Assembly: GCA_910577315.1 (NCBI GenBank)
Contig: CAJTME010000014.1
Location: forward strand, 1 to 50,199
Length of the DNA: 50,199 bases
Direction of reading: 5' to 3'
Source of the DNA: an uncultured Muribaculaceae bacterium
Lineage (GTDB): Bacteria; Bacteroidota; Bacteroidia; Bacteroidales; Muribaculaceae
Shown: positions 1-7,155 of the stretch, in pieces
How the letters are laid out: the number at the start of each line of letters is the position of its first letter
Numbering within the stretch: the first letter of the stretch is position 1
The notes under the pieces: generated by a model
Database searches by the model: none
The model's input: only the letters and a program-made list of their open reading frames with translations
What the model was told of the DNA's origin: nothing
Translations under genes and position numbers: made by a program

Positions 1-61
1 AGACAAAATTTGGGGTCATGAAAAATTTTGGTAGACAAACGGTAGACAAAAACAAAAGAGA

Positions 62-99
62 AATCCCGCAACTCTTGATTTTCAATGAGTTGCGGGATT
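62..99 (-). terminator. Intrinsic terminator of tRNA-Leu
   Basis: A 13-bp perfect inverted repeat (62-74 with 87-99, arms AATCCCGCAACTC and its complement) lies just 3' of the minus-strand tRNA-Leu. It is followed on the minus strand by a T-rich run (complement of 46-61). The position and T-run fit a rho-independent terminator for the tRNA. Confidence 0.75.
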
Positions 100-105
100 A
101 ATCTG

Positions 106-186
106 TGCCCAGAACAGGACTCGAACCTGCACGTCTCTCAACACTCGCACCTGAAACGAGCGCGTCTACCATTCCGCCACCTGGGC
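106..186 (-). tRNA. tRNA-Leu, anticodon CAG
   Basis: Read on the minus strand the sequence folds as a cloverleaf. The 7-bp acceptor stem is GCCCAGG paired with TCTGGGC (one G-T pair), and the T-loop core is GTTCGAGTC. The anticodon stem CTCGT/GCGAG closes the loop TTCAGGT, which gives anticodon CAG and therefore leucine. CCA is not encoded: the discriminator A is followed by C and then unrelated sequence. The tRNA is about 81 nt, slightly short for a class II tRNA. Confidence 0.9.
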
Positions 187-295
187 TTTTTGCGGTTGCC
201 GGGGCAACCTCCGATATGTCTTGGCCCGGGGGGCGGGCCGTTGTGCTCGCGCTTCCGGCGGGGCTCGGTTGAGCGGTGGGATGCGTTTGCGAGGA

Positions 296-303
296 CAAAG
301 TTA
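296..303 (-). promoter_or_regulatory. -7 box, likely tRNA-Leu promoter
   Basis: On the minus strand this reads TAACTTTG, a full match to the Bacteroidetes -7 consensus TAnnTTTG. It lies about 110 bases upstream of the tRNA-Leu 5' end. The -33 element is only TTG-like (CTTG near 322). The 187-295 stretch between box and tRNA holds a GC-rich imperfect palindrome near 224-240 and no convincing gene. Confidence 0.55.
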
Positions 304-346
304 CGACTTTTTTGTGAATTACAAGCGGTTTTGCGAAAATTTTTAT

Positions 347-354
347 TATTTTTG
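347..354 (+). promoter_or_regulatory. -7 box upstream of rpiB
   Basis: TATTTTTG matches TAnnTTTG. It sits about 105 bases before the rpiB start codon, which would give a leader of roughly 100 nt. No well-spaced TTTG -33 element is present (the nearest TTTG is about 13 bases upstream), so the promoter call is moderate. Confidence 0.4.
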
Positions 355-458
355 CGATTAATTACGCGCCCGGGCTCCCCGGCGGGAACTTTGCGGCGCA
401 CGTAATCCTTATATTTATGGCCTTTTTCGGGCCGTTGACCCATTGAACTGAATGAATT

Positions 459-914
459 ATGAATATCGTGGACCCAAACAAGAAAATCGCCATCTGCAGC
501 GACCATGCAGGTTTTGAGCTCAAAGGAAAAATAGAGGAATGGCTGGCCGGCAAGGGGCTTGCATTCGAGGATTTCGGAACTTTTTCGGAGGAGTCGTGCG
601 ACTATCCTGATTTCGCGCATCCCTGCGCGGAGGCGGTGGAGAGCGGCCGCTGCTATCCGGGCATCGCCATGTGCGGCTCGGGCAACGGCATCAACATGAC
701 CCTCAACAAGCATCAGGGCATCCGTGCGGCGCTGTGCTGGACGCCCGAGCTGGCCTCGCTGGCCCGCCGCCACAACAATGCCAACGTGCTGGTGCTGCCG
801 GCCCGCTTCATCCCCGTGGAGCTGGCGCTGGAGATCGTCGAGACGTTCCTCTCGACCCCCTTTGAGGGCGGCCGCCATGAACGCCGCATCGAGAAAATCC
901 CCGTCAATTCATGA
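459..914 (+). CDS. rpiB: Ribose-5-phosphate isomerase B
   Basis: A 151-residue RpiB/LacAB-family sugar-phosphate isomerase that interconverts ribose 5-phosphate and ribulose 5-phosphate in the cytoplasmic pentose phosphate pathway. Visible features are the N-terminal SDHAG phosphate-binding segment (D15, H16), the catalytic-cysteine motif CGSGNG (C72), and the RRHNNANV segment with H105. These correspond to the family's active-site Cys and His residues, and the length is normal for the family. The ATG at 459 is the only sensible start, because it directly precedes the first beta strand (KKIAICSDH). The stop codon runs straight into a heptameric repeat array. LacA/LacB-type isomerases share the fold, but a single full-length subunit favours RpiB. 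Confidence 0.95.
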   Translation: MNIVDPNKKIAICSDHAGFELKGKIEEWLAGKGLAFEDFGTFSEESCDYPDFAHPCAEAVESGRCYPGIAMCGSGNGINMTLNKHQGIRAALCWTPELASLARRHNNANVLVLPARFIPVELALEIVETFLSTPFEGGRHERRIEKIPVNS

Positions 915-980
915 TGCACGATTTATAATGCACGATGCACAATGCACGATGCACGATTCATGATGCACAATGCACGATTA
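912..980 (+). repeat. Heptanucleotide array TGCACRA (short)
   Basis: Degenerate 7-bp tandem units (TGCACGA, TGCACAA and variants such as TTCATGA) begin inside the rpiB stop codon and run to about 980. The same unit occurs as a long array at 33075-33270 and as a remnant on the opposite strand at 45405-45429. Open frames through it read as Met-His-rich peptides and are not coding. Confidence 0.85.
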
Positions 981-1009
981 CGATTGGAATCAATTTTAAA
1001 CATCATATT

Positions 1010-1792
1010 ATGAAAATCAAGAATTTATTCCGGGCGGGGGCGATGGCGGTGGCTGTCGCCGCGCTCGGCATGTCGGTGGGCGGCTGCGGCAACGGCGCCG
1101 CCAAGGCCGAAGCCCTTCAGGCTGCCGCCTCGCTGGCCGACAGCGTGGCCGGCGAGGGCTGGGAAGTGAAAGCCGACGGCAACAACCTTGTCGCCACCTG
1201 CACCCTGACCGACAGCCTCCTCAACCCCGAGGCGATAGGCGACGCGCTGTTTGACATCTATGCCGCCCAGCAGCTGAAAACCTATTCCGCCGCCGACATC
1301 AACGCCGTGGCCAACGCCCTCCACGAGAACGAGGGCAAGCTCGACATCACCATCGTCAGCCCGGCCCTGGGCACGAGCCGCGCCGTTGAGCTGACGGCAA
1401 AGCGCCTCGTGACGCTGCAGAAGTCGAAAAACAGCCAGCTCAACGCCTCGGCCGCCCGCGAGCAGGTGGTGAAGCTGGCCGAAACGATGGTGCCCGCCCC
1501 CGCCGCCCATAAGGACGCCGTGCGTGTCGAGGCAGCCGTCGTTAAGAGCTTCCTCGAATACAACATCGTCTTTGCCGACGCCAAGGCATATGCCGGCAAC
1601 GACCAGAGCCTCCTCACCGTGCGCTATTTCGAGCCCCTCAAAGCCCAGTACCGCGCCATGGGCGACATGGCTCCCTCGGTTGTCGAAATGCTTCAGGGCA
1701 TGGGCATCGACGGCGTGCGCATCCAGTATTCGGCCGAAAACTCCGACAAAACCATCAAACAGGCCTTCCCTTGGCGCGAAATCAGCAAATAA
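1010..1792 (+). CDS. Predicted lipoprotein, unknown function
   Basis: A 260-residue protein not recognised as a named family. It starts at the ATG at 1010; an upstream in-frame ATG at 935 lies inside the heptamer repeat and would encode repeat peptide. The N-terminus has a basic start (MKIKNLFR), a hydrophobic stretch and a Cys in the context SVGGC near residue 24, which fits a lipobox and a lipoprotein exported by SPII. The rest is Ala-rich with alternating helices and no visible catalytic motif. It lies 12 bases before pepT and may be cotranscribed with it. No -7 box is obvious in the short gap after the repeat. Confidence 0.75.
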   Translation: MKIKNLFRAGAMAVAVAALGMSVGGCGNGAAKAEALQAAASLADSVAGEGWEVKADGNNLVATCTLTDSLLNPEAIGDALFDIYAAQQLKTYSAADINAVANALHENEGKLDITIVSPALGTSRAVELTAKRLVTLQKSKNSQLNASAAREQVVKLAETMVPAPAAHKDAVRVEAAVVKSFLEYNIVFADAKAYAGNDQSLLTVRYFEPLKAQYRAMGDMAPSVVEMLQGMGIDGVRIQYSAENSDKTIKQAFPWREISK

Positions 1793-1804
1793 CATCCATA
1801 CCTC

Positions 1805-3037
1805 ATGAACCTCGTAGACCGATTTCTTCAATATGTGAAGTTCGACACGCAGAGCGACGAACTCACCAACCTCACTCCCTCGACCCCCGGGCAGATGATT
1901 TTCGCCCGCCACCTCAAGGAAGAGCTCGAGAACCTCGGGCTCAGCGAAATAACCCTCGACGAGAACGGCTACCTGATGGCCACCCTTCCCGGCAACATCT
2001 CGGGACGTCAGGTGTCGACCGTCGGTTTCATCGCCCACCTCGACACGTCGCCCGACATGTCGGGACGCCACGTCTCGCCGCGCATCGTCGAGAACTATGA
2101 CGGCGGCGACATCGTCCTCAACCAGGCCACCGGCGTGACCCTCTCGCCCGCCGACTTCCCCGAGCTCAAGAACTATGTGGGCCAGTCGCTCATCGTCACC
2201 GACGGCAACACCCTGCTCGGCGCCGACGACAAGGCCGGCGTGGCCGAAATAATCTCGGCCGTCGAATACCTCAAGAACCATCCCGAAATCGAGCACGGCC
2301 CCATCCGCATCGCCTTCAACCCCGACGAAGAAATCGGACGCGGCGCCCACAAGTTTGACGTGGCCGCCTTCGGCGCCGATTTCGGCTACACCATGGACGG
2401 TGGCGAGGTAGGCGAGCTCGAATACGAGAACTTCAACGCCGCCGTGGCCCGCGTCACCTTCAAGGGCCGCAACGTCCACCCCGGCTATGCCAAGCACAAG
2501 ATGATCAACTCGATGCGCATCGCCAACCAGTTCATCATCATGCTCCCCCGCTGGGAAACCCCCGAGCACACTGAAGGTTACGAGGGCTTCTACCACCTCA
2601 TCGGCATGGAAGGCTCGGTCGAGAACACCGTCCTTACCTACATCATCCGCGACCACGACCGCGACCGTTTCGAGCGCCGCAAGAAAGAACTCGAGCACCT
2701 CGTGCGCAAGATCAACCACGAGTTCCCCGACTGCTGCACCATCGAAATCAACGACCAGTACTACAACATGCGCGAGAAAATCGAGCCCGTGATGTATATC
2801 ATCGACATCGCCCGCGAGGCCATGGTGCGCGCCGGCGTCACCCCCAAGGTGCAGCCCATCCGCGGCGGCACCGACGGCGCCCAGCTCTCGTTCAAGGGTC
2901 TGCCGTGTCCCAACATCTTCGCCGGCGGCCTCAACTTCCACGGCCGCTATGAGTTCGTCCCCATCCCCTCGATGGAGAAGGCCATGCAGGTAATCGTCGA
3001 GATCGCCAAAATCGTCGGCAGCGGCGAGTATAAATAA
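1805..3037 (+). CDS. pepT: Peptidase T (tripeptide aminopeptidase)
   Basis: A 410-residue M20B metallopeptidase that removes the N-terminal residue from tripeptides in the cytoplasm. The zinc ligands and catalytic residues of PepT are all visible: HLD (H78, D80), the bridging aspartate in GADDKAG (D141), the catalytic glutamates in PDEEIG (E175, E176), D198 in TMDGG, and a C-terminal His in NFHGRYEF. The intervening lid domain is present and the length equals the family norm. It lies 12 bases after the lipoprotein gene and only 3 bases before the miaA GTG, so the three are probably one transcript. Confidence 0.96.
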   Translation: MNLVDRFLQYVKFDTQSDELTNLTPSTPGQMIFARHLKEELENLGLSEITLDENGYLMATLPGNISGRQVSTVGFIAHLDTSPDMSGRHVSPRIVENYDGGDIVLNQATGVTLSPADFPELKNYVGQSLIVTDGNTLLGADDKAGVAEIISAVEYLKNHPEIEHGPIRIAFNPDEEIGRGAHKFDVAAFGADFGYTMDGGEVGELEYENFNAAVARVTFKGRNVHPGYAKHKMINSMRIANQFIIMLPRWETPEHTEGYEGFYHLIGMEGSVENTVLTYIIRDHDRDRFERRKKELEHLVRKINHEFPDCCTIEINDQYYNMREKIEPVMYIIDIAREAMVRAGVTPKVQPIRGGTDGAQLSFKGLPCPNIFAGGLNFHGRYEFVPIPSMEKAMQVIVEIAKIVGSGEYK

Positions 3038-3040
3038 ACA

Positions 3041-3940
3041 GTGCGGCCAACACTGATTGTCATTACAGGAGCCACCGCGTCTGGCAAGACCGCGGTGGCT
3101 CTTGATGTGGCCGCCCGTCTGGGCTGCCACATCATATCGGCCGACTCGCGCCAGATCTACCGCGGCATGCCGGTAGGCACCGCCGCCCCGACCCCCGCCG
3201 AGCTTGCCGCTGTTCCCCACCACTTTGTCGGCACCCTCGACATCGGCGACTATTACAGCGCCGCCCGCTTCGAGGAAGACGTAATGGCCCTGCTGCCCCG
3301 GCTGTGGGCCCGGTGTCCCTATGCCGTGATGTGCGGCGGCTCGATGATGTATGTCGACGCCGTCACCGACGGCATCGACGAACTGCCCACAATCTCGGCC
3401 GAGGTGCGCGACCGCGTGCGCGGCCTCCTCGCCGACCACGGTCCCGGGGGGCTGATGGCCCTGCTCGAGAACCTCGACCCGGAATATGCCGCCCAGGTCG
3501 ACCCCGCCAACATCAAGCGCGTCGCCCACGCCGTCGAGATTTCAATACAGGCCGGCCAGCCCTATTCCAGGCTCAGGGTAGGGCAGCGCAAGGAACGTCC
3601 GTTCAATATCGTGAAAGTGGCCGTCGACATGCCCCGCGACGAACTTTTCGGCTGCATCAACCGCCGCGTCGGCCTGATGATGGAACAGGGACTTCTCGAC
3701 GAAGCCCGCCGCCTCTATCCAATGCGCCACCTCAACGCCCTCAACACGGTGGGCTACAAGGAACTCTTCGCATATTTCGACGGCGAGATGGACCTCGACA
3801 CCGCCGTGGCCCGCATCGCCAAAAACACGCGCGTCTACGCCAAAAAACAGCTCACCTGGCTGGCGCGTCCCACTGTGCGCCCCACCGTCTTCCTCCCCCC
3901 CGACACCATCGCCGACCGCATCGTCGGGATGGTCATTTGA
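3041..3940 (+). CDS. miaA: tRNA dimethylallyltransferase
   Basis: A 299-residue enzyme that transfers dimethylallyl from DMAPP to A37 of tRNAs reading UNN codons. The P-loop GATASGKT is at residues 10-17, followed by the DSRQIY substrate motif (D35, S36, R37). The family's GGSMMY and NTVGYKEL motifs are both present. Translation starts at GTG 3041, three bases after the pepT stop; the P-loop lies too near this start for any internal start to serve. The 3' end overlaps the convergent gene at 3933 by 8 bp. Confidence 0.95.
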   Translation: MRPTLIVITGATASGKTAVALDVAARLGCHIISADSRQIYRGMPVGTAAPTPAELAAVPHHFVGTLDIGDYYSAARFEEDVMALLPRLWARCPYAVMCGGSMMYVDAVTDGIDELPTISAEVRDRVRGLLADHGPGGLMALLENLDPEYAAQVDPANIKRVAHAVEISIQAGQPYSRLRVGQRKERPFNIVKVAVDMPRDELFGCINRRVGLMMEQGLLDEARRLYPMRHLNALNTVGYKELFAYFDGEMDLDTAVARIAKNTRVYAKKQLTWLARPTVRPTVFLPPDTIADRIVGMVI

Positions 3941-5783
3941 AATGCTCGGGGCCGTAAAGTCCGAAATCCGGGTCTTTCTCGGGCTGCCACGTCCGCACCT
4001 TTATTATTGGATTTTCAGGGTCGTTGATGTCAACCATCAGGAACAGGTAGCCCTTGTCGCCGTAGTTCGACGAATAATATTCCTGTGAAATCTGAATCGC
4101 GTACAGCTCGCCGCCCTTGCCCAGCTTGCGCACCTCGTTGTCGGCAAACCGCAGGTTGATGAACTCCTTGCTGGCGAAGCTGCGCTTGAGGTCGCGCAGG
4201 TATGAATCCTTGGTGTGACGGTTGTAGCGGATTATGTCGCCGCCAACCTGGATGATGTTCGAGTCGCCCCGCCGCGACGTGGCCGGCGATTTCACCACCG
4301 AGCCCACGATTATCACCGCGTCGTCGTCGAAGATGCGCTCGATGTAGTCGAGCCGTTTCAGGGCGTAGGCCGTCTGGTAATTTTCGAGGAAGTTCATAAT
4401 GGCGAAGCGTGCCGTCTCGTCCCATACGCCCTTCCCGAGGATGTCGGCTTCGGCGGTCTTGTCGAGGCCGAAGACGAGGTTATCGATTTTAGCGTCGGAA
4501 TCCATGTAGAAAGTTATGTCCTCGATGAACGACTTGCGCAGGCCGTTGCGGAAGGTGAACGACATCTGCACCCCGCGGGCCATCACGCCATCGCCCATGC
4601 GGTAGAAAGTCAGCTCGGGCGTTCCCATCACGCGTCCCGTGCCATACTTGACCAGGCGGTGGTAGGTGTCGAGCGCGGCGGGGGTGAAACACCTGGCGGC
4701 CGCGTCATAGTTGCGGCTTTTCACGGCCTCGACCACCCGGCTTACGGTCTTTTCATACCTGCCGTCGTGGTCGGGATAGGGCTCGGGCATGCGGAAAACC
4801 GACGGCGCCGTCTGGCTGAACGAGTTTTTCAGCTGTGTGGTTCCCGCCGAGGCTTTCGCAACCGACGTACGGGCCGTCGGTGCCGACTGGGGCACGGCCT
4901 TGATGGTCTGGTAGGCCGCGCGCACCGGCGTGCCGCTCATGGCCTGCAGCACGCTCTCCACCTCGCGGTCGATGTGGGCCTCGCTGCGGTATTCATATTC
5001 AAACCTCAGCTGATAGTGCGAGCTTTGGTTGCCCGGGGCGAGTTCGAGGGTGCCGACGCCGTCCTTGGCGCTGTAGATGTTGCTCCAATCGCGGCCGTCG
5101 AAATACGAGTAGTCAATTGACGTGAGCGGCTTGCCGTCGTAGTGGATGCGCACCTCCACGTCATCGCCGGTGCGGCTCGCCACCTGGGCCGATATTTTGC
5201 CGAGTATGTCGTTCAGGCGGCGTGGAATCCACGTTGATAGCATCACCTCGTCGCCGTCCTCGGTTTCATAGCGCAGTTCGTTGGGGTGCTGGAGCGATTT
5301 CAGCAGCGCCAGCGCCCAATAGAAATCTTTCAGGGCGATATCGATTTTGCCCTGGATCTCGGCTTTCTCGGCCGATGTCACATAGTCGATGACCTTTGCC
5401 TTGCGGCCCTCGAAAATCTTGTTTACCTCGTCGCGGCGGATCCAGCGGCCCACGTGTGCGTCGGGCTCGTTCTCGAGGATTATCTTCTCGGTGTTGTTGA
5501 GCGTGGCCTGCGAGTAGGTGCTGACGGCGCTCTGGAACGAAGTGCGCGACAGGATTGAGTCGTTGTCTGTTATTTCGATGTCGTCCTGGCTGGTTGACGA
5601 TGCCACGTGCAGGCTTATCTTGCTGATGAGGTCGTTTATGGCCAGTCGGTCGGCCTCGGCGACGGTGGGTGCCCATCCCTCGCCGTAGATGTACTCACTG
5701 CTGCCCTTCACCACCTCCCAGCGCTGTGCGGGCGCTGAGACGGCGGTGATCAGCATCGAAATAACAAGTATGATCGTTCTCAT
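3933..5783 (-). CDS. Secreted LPP20-like protein, last gene of envelope operon
   Basis: A 616-residue protein with a signal peptide (hydrophobic stretch ILVISMLITAVSA, cleavage near AQR at residue 20). The segment after it (GEGWAPTVAEADRLA, then a helix and strands) resembles the LPP20/FlgT-N-like fold of bacterial envelope proteins. That match is by eye and therefore tentative. The middle has a beta-rich region followed by a low-complexity Ser/Thr/Ala linker at roughly residues 295-335. The C-terminal half resembles a helix-plus-sheet repeated module of unknown function. It is the promoter-distal member of the four-gene operon (18 bases after its neighbour) and overlaps miaA tail to tail by 8 bp. 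Confidence 0.75.
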   Translation of the reverse strand: MRTIILVISMLITAVSAPAQRWEVVKGSSEYIYGEGWAPTVAEADRLAINDLISKISLHVASSTSQDDIEITDNDSILSRTSFQSAVSTYSQATLNNTEKIILENEPDAHVGRWIRRDEVNKIFEGRKAKVIDYVTSAEKAEIQGKIDIALKDFYWALALLKSLQHPNELRYETEDGDEVMLSTWIPRRLNDILGKISAQVASRTGDDVEVRIHYDGKPLTSIDYSYFDGRDWSNIYSAKDGVGTLELAPGNQSSHYQLRFEYEYRSEAHIDREVESVLQAMSGTPVRAAYQTIKAVPQSAPTARTSVAKASAGTTQLKNSFSQTAPSVFRMPEPYPDHDGRYEKTVSRVVEAVKSRNYDAAARCFTPAALDTYHRLVKYGTGRVMGTPELTFYRMGDGVMARGVQMSFTFRNGLRKSFIEDITFYMDSDAKIDNLVFGLDKTAEADILGKGVWDETARFAIMNFLENYQTAYALKRLDYIERIFDDDAVIIVGSVVKSPATSRRGDSNIIQVGGDIIRYNRHTKDSYLRDLKRSFASKEFINLRFADNEVRKLGKGGELYAIQISQEYYSSNYGDKGYLFLMVDINDPENPIIKVRTWQPEKDPDFGLYGPEHFK

Positions 5784-5801
5784 TCCTGAGTTTGAAGAAG
5801 A

Positions 5802-7139
5802 TTAGTTGAAGGTTTCGCGGATGCAGAGGCGGAGGGTGCAGTACGATGAATAGAAATATGAAGAACTATAACTTATCTCGCACGATGCCTTAGAACTGTC
5901 GTAATAGCCGCCGCAGTAATAGGAACTTGAACTAGAATCGGTATAATAGCAGTATTCTTCGGCATTTCCGCTCATGTCATACATGCCGAAAGCGTTCGGT
6001 GCGAGTAATTTCACCTTATGCAGGGTTCCGCCGGAATTGTCGGCGTACCAGCCGACTTCCGAAAGGGTGTTGCTGCCGGAATAGGTGTAGGTCAGTTCTG
6101 CAGTCGGGCCACCGGCAGCCGTTTTCCATTCTGCAACTGTCGGGACTTTGAAGCCTACGTTTGTAATAGTCTTTAAATTTGATACTAAGTTGATCCAGTT
6201 GCTTCTATCAATTCCCACTTTCGGCATGCCCTTGGTGGGTTTGCCGCCGTTGAGGGCGCAGTAGAGGTCTTCGGTGGTTTCGGTCTCGGCCATCAGGAAA
6301 AAGTCGGTTTTGGTCTTGATGGGGAGCATTTTCAGTTCCACGTCGCCGAACTTGAACAGCGCGCCGTTGTACCAGCCGTTGCGTGAGTCGAGGGTGGGGA
6401 TGGTGATGTAGCCGCTCTCGCCGGTCTTGAAGATTGTGGTGGCGAAATCGCGGGTATATGCCCAGTCGCTCGTGATGATGATTAAGCGGGGAGCCGTGGC
6501 ATTCTCGAACTCGCCGTAGACATAGGGGGTATAGCCGTCTGTGACGGTTTCAGTGACGGCGCTCTGGGTCTTGGTGTAGCTGCCGGTGGCGCTGTCATAG
6601 CTGGAATAGGTGGCGATGCCGTGGACCTTGATTGTCTCGTCATCCTCGCCGGCGAAGCGCATGCGGCCGGTCTTGGGGGTGAGCGCGGCGGTCACCGAGA
6701 GGGTGTTGTCGCTGAACGAGTATTTCCCGGCGAGGTCTTCGTACACCGCTGTGTTTTTGTTGAGAATCACGTTGTGGTCATCGGCGGTGGTGGCGTTCTC
6801 GAAATACACGGCCTTGACATCGCCGGTGGCGCCGTCGGCGAGCTGTCCGTAATAGTTCACGGTCCAGTCCTCGTTGGCATAAACGGCGTCGCCGTAGGTG
6901 GTTTCGGTTCCGACGGTGAAGGTGAGGTGGATTTTGTCGCCGTCTTCCCATGCGGCTGCCGAGCGGGCGGTGGCTTCGTCGTCAAAGGCGGGTTTGTCGG
7001 CGGTGAGGAGCATCCGGCATGTGTAGGGCTGTGTGGGGTCGGACGGTTTCAGCAGGCCGTCGGCGATTTCGTCCTGCGACGAGCACGAGGCCAGCAGGAG
7101 TGTGCCGAGGCCGAGAGCGAAGAGATGGGATTTTTTCAT
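5802..7139 (-). CDS. Fimbrillin-like lipoprotein with C-terminal FGE/SUMF-like domain
   Basis: About 445 residues. The start used is the ATG at 7139, which gives a standard lipoprotein signal (MKKSHLF, hydrophobic core, lipobox LLASC). An in-frame ATG at 7163 would add eight residues and overlap the upstream gene. The N-terminal half resembles Bacteroidales fimbrillin/Mfa-like lipoproteins (RSAAAWEDGDKIHLTF, a beta-rich body, a TGRMRFAG segment). The last ~130 residues look like a formylglycine-generating-enzyme/SUMF1 fold: KVPTVAEWKTAAGG, EVGWYADNSGG, FGMYDMSGNAEEYC, then GGYYDSS and LRLCIRE, in the usual order. Enzymatic activity is doubtful, since such domains in surface lipoproteins usually act as binding modules. 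A Ser/Tyr-rich stretch lies near the C-terminus. Confidence 0.8.
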   Translation of the reverse strand: MKKSHLFALGLGTLLLASCSSQDEIADGLLKPSDPTQPYTCRMLLTADKPAFDDEATARSAAAWEDGDKIHLTFTVGTETTYGDAVYANEDWTVNYYGQLADGATGDVKAVYFENATTADDHNVILNKNTAVYEDLAGKYSFSDNTLSVTAALTPKTGRMRFAGEDDETIKVHGIATYSSYDSATGSYTKTQSAVTETVTDGYTPYVYGEFENATAPRLIIITSDWAYTRDFATTIFKTGESGYITIPTLDSRNGWYNGALFKFGDVELKMLPIKTKTDFFLMAETETTEDLYCALNGGKPTKGMPKVGIDRSNWINLVSNLKTITNVGFKVPTVAEWKTAAGGPTAELTYTYSGSNTLSEVGWYADNSGGTLHKVKLLAPNAFGMYDMSGNAEEYCYYTDSSSSSYYCGGYYDSSKASCEISYSSSYFYSSYCTLRLCIRETFN

Positions 7140-7155
7140 TGTATTGTAGGTTTTG

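Noticed and set aside
18..101. A 28-codon plus-strand frame (MKNFGRQTVDK...) at the window start
   Set aside because: Its second half is the tRNA-Leu terminator hairpin; no upstream context is available and no family is recognised.
1025..3529. An 834-codon minus-strand frame opposite the lipoprotein, pepT and miaA genes
   Set aside because: It is a shadow of GC-rich codon use; the plus-strand genes have clear family motifs, while the minus frame is low-complexity Gly/Val/Asp/His.
5802..6300. Functional formylglycine-generating enzyme in the fimbrillin-like lipoprotein
   Set aside because: Only the fold-type motifs are seen; no sulfatase is adjacent and the protein is an outer-surface lipoprotein, so a binding role is more likely than catalysis.
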